Position numbers and translations under genes: made by a program. A stretch of DNA of 64,000 nt, from assembly GCF_001632805.1 (NCBI RefSeq), contig NZ_CP007220.1:3410001-3474000 (forward strand). Direction: 5' to 3'. The notes under the pieces were generated by a model. It saw only the letters and a list, made by a program, of their open reading frames with translations. It had not been told where the DNA came from and made no database searches. This DNA is from Mycobacteroides chelonae CCUG 47445 (GTDB taxonomy: Bacteria > Actinomycetota > Actinomycetes > Mycobacteriales > Mycobacteriaceae). Below, one piece after another: positions 57,836 through 64,000 of the stretch; position 1 is the stretch's first letter; each line of letters begins with the position of its first letter.

Positions 57836-57855
57836 ATACGGACTGCGGTCCGTAT
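57836..57855. promoter_or_regulatory. TetR operator ATACGGAC-TGCG-GTCCGTAT
   Basis: Perfect 8-bp arms with a 4-bp centre in the gap between the FMN reductase and tetR genes, 28 nt before the tetR start. The sequence reads ACGGAC/GTCCGT, a common TetR-type half-site. It should control both genes. Confidence 0.75.
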
Positions 57856-57883
57856 ATTTCCCCGGCGCTAGTATCGAGGTGTT

Positions 57884-58498
57884 ATGCCTGGTCAAGAAAT
57901 ACCCCTGCTTTCTGTCGACCTTGCGCAGAATCCCACCCGGGAGCGTGCCGTCGCCACCCGCAACCGGGTTCGCCTCCTGGAAGCCGCACGTCAGATCCTC
58001 GACGATGTCGGTCCGGACAACATGTCCATGGATGCCGTCGCCAATGCGGCGGGCGTCGGCAAGGGCACCCTCTTTCGCCGATTCGGCAGCCGCACCGGGC
58101 TGCTGCTGGCCCTGCTGGACCATGAAGAGCACATCGAGCAGCAGGCATTCATGTTCGGTCCACCGCCGCTGGGGCCCGATGCGCCTCCACTGACCCGGCT
58201 CATCGCGTTCGGACGAGCGCGACTCGCCTTCCTGGAACGGCACCTCGACCTCGCCCGCGCCACCACTGCCGATGCCGACGCCTGGCACAACGCACCGCCC
58301 ACTCTGCTGGTCCGCGCACACATCCGGATGCTGCTGGCTCAGCTCGAATGCACCGGCGACCTCGACGCACAGACCCATGCCCTGATGTCGATCATCGATC
58401 CCGGCTACGTGCACTTCGCCACCACCACCAACGGCCAGTCGCTGGCTCAGCTCGGCGACGCGTGGCAGGACCTGGTGTGCAAGGTGTGCGCACGCTGA
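57884..58498 (+). CDS. TetR/AcrR family transcriptional regulator, Rv3055-like
   Basis: 204 residues, same length as Rv3055. The HTH domain is at about 27-75 ([41 protein letters not shown]). The C-terminal domain contains three His/Asp-rich patches ([20 protein letters not shown]). Divergent FMN reductase gene and palindrome suggest that a redox-active or quinone-like ligand releases it. Confidence 0.87.
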   Translation: MPGQEIPLLSVDLAQNPTRERAVATRNRVRLLEAARQILDDVGPDNMSMDAVANAAGVGKGTLFRRFGSRTGLLLALLDHEEHIEQQAFMFGPPPLGPDAPPLTRLIAFGRARLAFLERHLDLARATTADADAWHNAPPTLLVRAHIRMLLAQLECTGDLDAQTHALMSIIDPGYVHFATTTNGQSLAQLGDAWQDLVCKVCAR

Positions 58499-58520
58499 CC
58501 CAGCGTTCTACAGTCGGGCA

Positions 58521-59342
58521 ATGAGCACCCTTCGCGAAGAGATCCGGTCCGCCCTCGACGTCTCCCCCACGATCGATCCGGCCGCCGAGGTGTCGCGACG
58601 GGTGGGGTTCCTCAAGGACTATCTAAGGGCCAGCGGGACAGCGGGATTCGTGCTCGGCATCTCCGGTGGACAGGACAGTGCCCTGGCCGGGCGGCTCTGC
58701 CAGTTGGCGGCGCAGGAGTCACGACTGGAAGGGGTTCAGGCAGAGTTCATCGCCGTGCGCCTGCCCTACGGGGTGCAGGCCGACGAGCACGATGCCCAAG
58801 TGGCCCTGAGGTTTATCGACCCCGACCGCTCCATCGTCATCAACGTCAAAGACGCCTCTGACGCTATTTCCAACGCGGTCACCGACGCCCTGGGCGAGAC
58901 GCCGTCCGACTTCGTCCGCGGCAACATCAAGGCCCGCGAACGAATGGTCGCCCAGTACGCCGTCGCCGGTCAGCACCGGCACCTCGTGGTCGGCACCGAC
59001 CACGCCGCCGAGGCGGTCACGGGATTCTTCACCAAGTTCGGCGATGGCGGTGTCGACGTCACCCCGCTCACTGGACTCACCAAACGCCAAGGTGCGCAGA
59101 TTCTTTCCCACCTCGGGGCGCCGGAGAGCATCTCCCACAAGGTGCCTACCGCCGACCTGGAAGATGACCGACCCGCACTGCCCGACGAGGTCGCGCTTGG
59201 CGTCACCTACGCGCAGATCGACGACTACCTGGAAGGCAAGGCAGTCACCGTCGAGGCCGCCGACCGCATCGAACGCTGGTACCTACAGACCCGGCACAAG
59301 CGCACCGTGCCGGTCACACCGTTCGACAGCTGGTGGCGCTAG
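58521..59342 (+). CDS. nadE: Ammonia-dependent NAD+ synthetase
   Basis: 273 residues. P-loop [49 protein letters not shown] and the C-terminal [14 protein letters not shown] match the E. coli-type NH3-dependent enzyme. It amidates nicotinate adenine dinucleotide to NAD+. There is no N-terminal glutaminase domain, unlike the long NadE typical of mycobacteria, so this is likely an extra enzyme. Overlaps the convergent SDR gene by 4 nt. Confidence 0.92.
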   Translation: MSTLREEIRSALDVSPTIDPAAEVSRRVGFLKDYLRASGTAGFVLGISGGQDSALAGRLCQLAAQESRLEGVQAEFIAVRLPYGVQADEHDAQVALRFIDPDRSIVINVKDASDAISNAVTDALGETPSDFVRGNIKARERMVAQYAVAGQHRHLVVGTDHAAEAVTGFFTKFGDGGVDVTPLTGLTKRQGAQILSHLGAPESISHKVPTADLEDDRPALPDEVALGVTYAQIDDYLEGKAVTVEAADRIERWYLQTRHKRTVPVTPFDSWWR

Positions 59343-60223
59343 GAATCTGACGGCGGCGGATTCGATCCCGCCTTCTGCAGTCCGGGCCGCAGCGCGTTCG
59401 TGAAGGCGAGATTCACAAGCCGCATCGCCACGCTGTAGGGCCACCACAACGTGCGCTTGAACAGATACAGCGCGCGGATATCGATCCCGGTGTAGACGAG
59501 GTAGCGGTTGTGGCGGACACCCTGCAGGATCCGTTCGGCCACCTTCTCCGGTGAGGTGGCATGCCCCACGAATCGGTTCACCCATTTACTGACGTCGGGG
59601 TTGTCCCGGTCCACTCCGGCGATGTCGACGGTGCGTACCAGCGGGGTGTTGACCGCCCCGGGTACAACCACCGTGACGCCGATCTTGTACCGAGCCAGAT
59701 CGAAGCGCAGCACCTCCGAGACGCCCCGCAGCCCATACTTGCTGGCGCTGTAGGCGGCATGCCATGGCAAGGCCACCAGCCCGGCCGCCGACGACACGTT
59801 CACGATCTGGCCGCCGTTACGGGCCTTGATCATCGCGGGGACGAAGCTTTCGATGACGTGGATGGGTCCCATCAGGTTGATATCGACCACCGAGCGCCAC
59901 TGCTGATGCGACAGCCGATCCACCGATCCCCACACCGAAATGCCCGCGATGTTGAGCAGGACATCCATGCTCGGGTGGGTCGCCAGGATATCGGCCGCGA
60001 AGGCGGACACCGCGTCATAGTCGGAGATATCGAGCGCCCGGTAGGCGCTGACCTTCCCTCCGGCGGCTTTGATCTCCTCGACGACAGACTCCAGTCCGTC
60101 GGCGGCGCGATCGGTCAAAAACAGCTCGGCGCCCTCGCGCCCCAGACGCAGCGCGGTGGCCCGTCCGATCCCGCTGGCGGCCCCAGTGACGAAGCATCGC
60201 TTACCGGTGAATTCATAGGCCAT
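59339..60223 (-). CDS. Short-chain dehydrogenase/reductase, Rv3057c position
   Basis: 294 residues from ATG 60223. Cofactor motif [22 protein letters not shown], serine in NVSSAAGLV and catalytic [10 protein letters not shown]. The C-terminal part ([31 protein letters not shown]) is an amphipathic extension typical of mycobacterial SDRs acting on membrane lipids. Close to TetR and cyp136 as in M. tuberculosis. Confidence 0.87.
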   Translation of the reverse strand: MAYEFTGKRCFVTGAASGIGRATALRLGREGAELFLTDRAADGLESVVEEIKAAGGKVSAYRALDISDYDAVSAFAADILATHPSMDVLLNIAGISVWGSVDRLSHQQWRSVVDINLMGPIHVIESFVPAMIKARNGGQIVNVSSAAGLVALPWHAAYSASKYGLRGVSEVLRFDLARYKIGVTVVVPGAVNTPLVRTVDIAGVDRDNPDVSKWVNRFVGHATSPEKVAERILQGVRHNRYLVYTGIDIRALYLFKRTLWWPYSVAMRLVNLAFTNALRPGLQKAGSNPPPSDS

Positions 60224-60288
60224 TACTGAACCGTACCGGCCGTCAATCCTGAATTTCTGCGCGGTCCAATAGCAAACGGTACCTTCGA

Positions 60289-61236
60289 ATGATGACGATT
60301 GATAGCACGCAATCTCGCCGTAGTTGGTTACCTTGGGCAACTACAATTGCAGTAGTGCTGATGGCCACGACGGCCTGCGCGGGAGGCTCGCACCCCCGGT
60401 CTGAAGCGCCCCAGGAAGGCGGCTACCCCGCCACCGCGGCGCCCACCTACACACAACTCCCGGCGGCCCCGCTTCGCGACTCGATGCAACAGGCCCCGCA
60501 GCACGGACCGCCGATCGAGGCCAAACGAGACATCGTCAAGACCGGAACCATGACCATCACCGTCTCCAGCCCGTCCGAGGCTGCCGACAAAGCGGCCGGC
60601 CTCGCCGAATCCGCCAATGGCCGGGTGGAGAGCCGTTCGGAGGACGCCGGATCGGGGGCCGCCCGCGCACGCACCTCAATCGTGCTGCGCATCCCCGCCG
60701 CCAAACTCGACGGTGTTCTTCGTGAACTCAAGGAGCTGGGCAAGGTTAAGTCCGCTGACACCAAGAGCGATGACGTGACCGCCCAACGGGTCGACCTGGA
60801 TGCCAGAATCACTGCCCTGCAAACCTCCGTCGACAGGCTGCTGGTCATCATGCGGGACTCCAAAGACACCGAAGCCCTGATCCAGGCCGAGACCGAATTG
60901 TCCAAGCGTCAGGCCGACCTCGACAGCCTGCGCGCGCAGCGCAACCAACTCGGGGAGCAAGTCGCCTACAGCTCGGTCACCGTGACATTCGTGGCCGAAG
61001 AAGTCGGCCTCCCGCCGACACCGCCCAAATATCAGGGGTTCTTCGGACAGATCGAGCGCGGCTGGGACGGGCTCGTATCGGCGGGTAACAGTGTGCTGCT
61101 GCTCTTCGGACTACTCCTGCCCTGGCTCGGCGCGCTTACGGTCCTGGGCGCAATCGGTTACGGCGTTCGCCGCACGGTATTGCGGCGCCGATCAGAGACG
61201 GCACAGTTAGCGCCCCAAAAGGCTGACACGCCATAG
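60289..61236 (+). CDS. DUF4349 lipoprotein
   Basis: 315 residues. Lipoprotein signal ends at VLMATTAC. A Pro-rich linker (about 35-75) is followed by the DUF4349 core (VKTGTMTITVSSPSEAADKAAGL, RTSIVLRIPAAKLDGVLREL), a coiled coil (RVDLDARITALQTSVDRLLVIM, ETELSKRQADLDSLRAQRNQL) and a C-terminal membrane span (LLLFGLLLPWLGALTVLGAIGYG). It is anchored at both ends; function unknown. Its last 30 nt overlap the convergent TetR gene. Confidence 0.85.
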   Translation: MMTIDSTQSRRSWLPWATTIAVVLMATTACAGGSHPRSEAPQEGGYPATAAPTYTQLPAAPLRDSMQQAPQHGPPIEAKRDIVKTGTMTITVSSPSEAADKAAGLAESANGRVESRSEDAGSGAARARTSIVLRIPAAKLDGVLRELKELGKVKSADTKSDDVTAQRVDLDARITALQTSVDRLLVIMRDSKDTEALIQAETELSKRQADLDSLRAQRNQLGEQVAYSSVTVTFVAEEVGLPPTPPKYQGFFGQIERGWDGLVSAGNSVLLLFGLLLPWLGALTVLGAIGYGVRRTVLRRRSETAQLAPQKADTP

Positions 61237-61845
61237 GGTCTCGATAACCCCGAGCGCCCGCGCGGGGTCTACGTTGCGGCCGACGAACGAGCTGTCGCCC
61301 GACACAGTCGACGCGGTCAGTGCCACCAGCGATCGCACCAATGCGGGCAGGTCATCCGAGATTGGCTGGGCACCACGCTCATTCACCTCGATCTCGGCGA
61401 TCTTGATGATCTTCTCGATGACGACATCGGTGAGATCATCGAGCAGACCGGCGATCGTCGGATCGGTGATCCGCGCCTCCTGACACGCCTTCATCAACGG
61501 GTCGTTATGCGCGAAGGACGCGGCGGCGCTGCCCACCATGCGGTTGGCGAACTGTTCGGGCGTCTCCTTCTCACCACGCGGCGCGAAGTAGTCGGTGAGC
61601 TCGTCGAGTTCAGCGAACGCATCGCCCACCATCTGCGCCAGCACTGAGTACTTGCTGTCGAAGTAGAAGTAGAACCCGGACCGGCCGACCCCGGCCCGCT
61701 CACTGATGGCGCTGACCGAAAGGTCGGCAAAGCTGTGGTTTTCCGCGATGAGCTCGGCGACAGCCGTCATGATCGCGTCCCGCTGGCGATCGCCACGGGT
61801 CTGCGTGCCACTACGCGCTGGACTGACCACCTGCACAGTTTGCAC
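61207..61845 (-). CDS. TetR/AcrR family transcriptional regulator, Rv3058c-like
   Basis: About 212 residues from GTG 61845; GTG 61836 is an alternative. HTH domain at about 18-65 (RQRDAIMTAVAELIAENHSF, SVSAISERAGVGRSGFYFYFDSKYSVL). The C-terminal domain has DVVIEKIIKIAEIEVNERG. Divergent from cyp136, with a 26-bp inverted repeat between. The same motif before the SDR at 30.0 kb gives it a second likely target. Confidence 0.88.
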   Translation of the reverse strand: MQTVQVVSPARSGTQTRGDRQRDAIMTAVAELIAENHSFADLSVSAISERAGVGRSGFYFYFDSKYSVLAQMVGDAFAELDELTDYFAPRGEKETPEQFANRMVGSAAASFAHNDPLMKACQEARITDPTIAGLLDDLTDVVIEKIIKIAEIEVNERGAQPISDDLPALVRSLVALTASTVSGDSSFVGRNVDPARALGVIETLWRVSLLGR

Positions 61846-61861
61846 TGAAATACCGTATGAA

Positions 61862-61887
61862 CAGAACTTGACACCCGTCAAGTCCTG
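61862..61887. promoter_or_regulatory. TetR operator between tetR and cyp136
   Basis: Arms CAGAACTTGAC and GTCAAGTCCTG around ACCC pair at 10 of 11 positions. The inner ACTTGAC-N4-GTCAAGT is perfect. It is 16 nt from the tetR start and 59 nt from cyp136. Confidence 0.75.
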
Positions 61888-61946
61888 TGGCGAAGATGAT
61901 CTGGAGCACACCGATGTGCTCGTCGCGAGCGAAGGAGCCACGCCCC

Positions 61947-63425
61947 ATGGCGACGATCAGCAGCACCGATTACCTCATCGACCAGGCCAAACGACGTCTT
62001 CCCACCATGAACACCCTTCCGGGGATGGCATACGTCGAGAATTACCTCAACAATCGGGACTGGCCACTGAGCGAGCTGGCTCCGCCACCACCCGGAAGCG
62101 GCCTGAAGCCGGTGATGGGCGACCAGGGCTTGCCGATGCTCGGGCACATGATCGAGATGTTCCGCGGCGGCATCGACTGGGTACTCAACATGTACCAGGA
62201 GCGCGGCCCGGTCAGCTGGTCACAGACGCCCATCGGCAAGATCGTCGCAGCGCTGGGTCCCGACGCCACCCAGGCGGTGTTCAGCAATGCGAACAAAGAC
62301 TTCTCCCAGCAAGGCTGGGTTCCGGTCATCGGACCATTCTTCAGCCGCGGACTGATGCTCCTGGACTTCCAGGAACACCGCGAACACCGACTGATCATGC
62401 AGCAGGCATTTCTGCGCAGCCGTCTGGCCGGCTATGTGGAACAGATCGACTCAGTCGCGAACGAGATCGTCGCCCAGTGGCCAACCAACGACAGCAGGTT
62501 CCTGTTCTACCCGGCCATCAAGGAACTCACCCTCGACGTCGCGTCGGTGGTCTTCATGGGCAACGAGCCACATTCACAACACGAGCGGCTCGAGAAGGTC
62601 AACAAAGCGTTTGTAGCGACCACCCGCGCCGGCGGCGCCATCTTCCGCTTCGGTCTGCCCCCGTTCAAATGGTGGCAGGGGTTGCAGGGACGCAAGCTGC
62701 TCGAGGAGTACTTTGCCGAGCGGGTCAGCATTGCGCGCCAAAAAGACTCGGGCGCAGACATGTTGACGGCGCTGTGCCACGCCGAGACCGACGAGGGCGA
62801 CGCCTTCACGGACACCGACATCGTCAACCACATGATCTTCCTGATGATGGCCGCGCACGACACCACGACGTCGACGACCACCACAATGGCTTACTACCTG
62901 GCCGCGAATCCCGAATGGCAAGAACGGGTTCGGGAAGAGTCGGACCGACTCGGCGACGGTCCGCTGGACATCGACTCGCTGGAGAAGCTGGAGAGCCTCG
63001 ACCTGGTGATGAACGAGGCGCTGCGCCTTGTGACGCCGCTGCCGTTCAACATCCGGTCCGCGGTGCGCGATACCGACCTACTCGGGTTCCACATCCCGGC
63101 CGGGACCATGATCAACATCTGGCCGGGCATGAACCACCGGCTCCCCGAGCTGTGGACCGATCCGGACAAGTTCGACCCCGACCGTTTCGCCGAACCGCGC
63201 AACGAGCACAAACGGCACCGGTACGCGTTCTCACCGTTCGGCGGGGGTGCGCACAAGTGCATCGGCATGGTGTTCGGCCAGCTGGAGATCAAGGCCGTCA
63301 TGCACCGGCTGTTACGCCGCTACCGGTTTGAGCTGGCCCATCCCAACTACGAAGCCAAGTGGGACTACGCCGGTATGCCGCTGCCGATCGACGGCATGCC
63401 CATCGTCCTGCGCCCCTTGCACTAA
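61947..63425 (+). CDS. cyp136: Cytochrome P450 CYP136
   Basis: 492 residues from ATG 61947 (GAAGGAG upstream). I-helix oxygen-activation motif MMAAHDTTTSTT, K-helix NEALRLV (ExxR) and heme-thiolate loop FSPFGGGAHKCIGM are intact. The N-terminus is long and soluble, with no membrane anchor. Position beside the Rv3058c-like TetR matches cyp136 (Rv3059). The substrate is unknown; resemblance to the sterol/lipid P450 group suggests a hydrophobic one. Confidence 0.92.
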   Translation: MATISSTDYLIDQAKRRLPTMNTLPGMAYVENYLNNRDWPLSELAPPPPGSGLKPVMGDQGLPMLGHMIEMFRGGIDWVLNMYQERGPVSWSQTPIGKIVAALGPDATQAVFSNANKDFSQQGWVPVIGPFFSRGLMLLDFQEHREHRLIMQQAFLRSRLAGYVEQIDSVANEIVAQWPTNDSRFLFYPAIKELTLDVASVVFMGNEPHSQHERLEKVNKAFVATTRAGGAIFRFGLPPFKWWQGLQGRKLLEEYFAERVSIARQKDSGADMLTALCHAETDEGDAFTDTDIVNHMIFLMMAAHDTTTSTTTTMAYYLAANPEWQERVREESDRLGDGPLDIDSLEKLESLDLVMNEALRLVTPLPFNIRSAVRDTDLLGFHIPAGTMINIWPGMNHRLPELWTDPDKFDPDRFAEPRNEHKRHRYAFSPFGGGAHKCIGMVFGQLEIKAVMHRLLRRYRFELAHPNYEAKWDYAGMPLPIDGMPIVLRPLH

Positions 63426-63437
63426 CCCGACGGGGCG

Positions 63438-63896
63438 TCAGCAGGCCAGACGATTGGCACAGGCGGTGACCGCCCTGAGCGATGACGCGATGGCATCATG
63501 CGCGCGTCCCATTGCCCAGGCGGTGCTGGCTCCGTTGGTGCCACGCACAAAGGTAAAAGTCTGATCGCCGTCGTGCAGCTGGTGGAAGCTGAGCGTCTCC
63601 ATCCGTATCCCGCGCTCGGACAGCATGGCGGTCAGGGCCGCCATGGGCCCGCACGCCGCGGCCGTCGACGATTCGATGCACTCACCGATCGCGAGCGTCG
63701 CCTGGTAAATGCCGTCTGCTTCCGACCATTGGCCTAGCCGCAATGAACCTCCACTGCGCTCATAGGTCTGACAGAACGAGGCCCAGGACATCTCGCCGGC
63801 CTCTTCACGCAGGCCGCGCGGCAGTGGGACGCCGAAGCGGTCCAGGAACGGATCGTGAGCCGTTGACGGATCGGAAATTGTTGTTGAGGAGTGCAT
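63438..63896 (-). CDS. Stand-alone LeuA-type regulatory (dimerisation/allosteric) domain protein
   Basis: 152 residues. Residues about 55-150 follow the C-terminal leucine-binding domain of 2-isopropylmalate synthase: TLAIGECIESSTAAACGPMAALTAML, MLSERGIRMETLSFHQL, FVRGTNGASTAWAMGRAHDAIASSLRAVTACANRL. There is no catalytic HMGL-type TIM barrel. It may sense leucine or modulate LeuA by forming mixed oligomers; this is inference. A large hairpin of attenuator type lies upstream of its start. Confidence 0.75.
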   Translation of the reverse strand: MHSSTTISDPSTAHDPFLDRFGVPLPRGLREEAGEMSWASFCQTYERSGGSLRLGQWSEADGIYQATLAIGECIESSTAAACGPMAALTAMLSERGIRMETLSFHQLHDGDQTFTFVRGTNGASTAWAMGRAHDAIASSLRAVTACANRLAC

Positions 63897-63935
63897 GTGT
63901 CCGGTCTTTCATCCGAAAGGGAAAGTGACCGACAG

Positions 63936-63999
63936 GTAGTAGCTTCGACCCACAGCGAGGGGTCGGTCTGGATCAGACCCCGCTGCGGGTTGCTACTAC
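63936..63999 (-). promoter_or_regulatory. Long hairpin upstream of the LeuA-domain gene, possible leucine attenuator
   Basis: GTAGTAGC (63936-63943) pairs perfectly with GCTACTAC (63992-63999), and 63948-63964 pairs with 63976-63990 (GGGGTC/GACCCC and CAGC/GCTG helices with a small bulge). On the minus strand the 5' arm begins with two stop codons TAG TAG, as when a short leader peptide ends inside the stem. The part that would show leucine codons lies beyond the window. Confidence 0.55.
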
Positions 64000-64000
64000 G

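Noticed and set aside
61706..63331. A 541-codon plus-strand open frame overlapping cyp136 in another frame
   Set aside because: CYP136 motifs are all in the other frame; this one is Arg/Gly/His-rich noise.
63897..64000. Plus-strand GTG frame running off the window end (VSGLSSERESDRQVV...)
   Set aside because: It lies within the long hairpin, has no ribosome site and resembles no protein; the hairpin is better explained as a leader of the minus-strand gene.

Overview
The window is high-GC actinobacterial DNA (GC roughly in the mid-60s, many GTG and a few TTG starts, ATGA/GTGA overlaps). It encodes an antigen 85-type mycolyltransferase, cyclopropane/mycolic-type methyltransferases, several F420 (Ddn-type) proteins, an EspR-like regulator and CYP136. 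From remembered Mycobacterium tuberculosis gene order, two thirds of it is an expanded version of the Rv3034c-Rv3059 neighbourhood: acyltransferase, lipoprotein, two methyltransferases, echA17, NUDIX, ABC ATPase, serB2, ctaD, fecB, adhC, DUF3349, nrdF2, nrdE-nrdI-nrdH, FMN reductase, TetR, SDR, TetR, cyp136. The size and content of the insertions suggest a rapidly growing mycobacterium such as the abscessus/chelonae group; that assignment is inference.

Layout. 1-4.4 kb: the start of an antigen 85 gene, a SRPBCC/TetR divergon, two tandem metal-dependent hydrolase paralogues and an ArsR-SRPBCC pair. 4.4-18.9 kb: the Rv3034c-Rv3044-like core, interrupted by an EspR-like regulator with an extra N-terminal domain and a YczE/MocR divergent pair. 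18.9-25.3 kb: accessory regulators, Ddn-like enzymes, an EamA exporter and a BacA/Rv1819c-type ABC transporter. 25.3-30 kb: adhC, a flavin monooxygenase, a small secreted protein, DUF3349 and nrdF2. 30-35.6 kb: SDR, geranylgeranyl reductase-like protein, small enzymes, and a LysR ligand domain without its HTH beside a DUF5997 protein.

35.6-46.1 kb is a complete SigK island. One arm is the operon FAD oxidoreductase-DUF1365-ufaA1-DUF1295-sigK-rskA; the other arm, divergent, is cyclopropane synthase-SOUL-TIGR01777-photolyase, with tspO convergent at its end. Both arms start at sequences of the form CCATCC-N15-CCGAAT, the remembered SigK promoter type, so one ECF sigma factor should drive membrane-lipid methylation, a tetrapyrrole-binding protein and DNA photorepair together. 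This looks like a photo-oxidative (singlet oxygen) stress regulon.

46.3-51.9 kb holds two small membrane proteins and a polymorphic toxin locus: a 1182-residue multi-membrane-span protein ending in a papain-fold toxin domain, translationally coupled to a 189-residue protein made of two copies of one domain (candidate immunity protein), plus one more small gene. 52.3-55.2 kb is nrdHIE with a perfect terminator. Paired NrdR boxes 32 bp apart lie upstream of both nrdHIE and nrdF2, which ties the two ribonucleotide reductase loci together. 55.8-63.4 kb: MFS transporter, FMN reductase/TetR divergon, NH3-dependent NadE, SDR, DUF4349 lipoprotein, TetR/cyp136 divergon. A near-identical copy of the TetR/cyp136 operator sits before the SDR at 30.0 kb. 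The window ends in a stand-alone LeuA-type regulatory domain gene preceded by a large hairpin that resembles a leucine attenuator. No tRNA, rRNA, CRISPR array, insertion sequence or prophage was seen.
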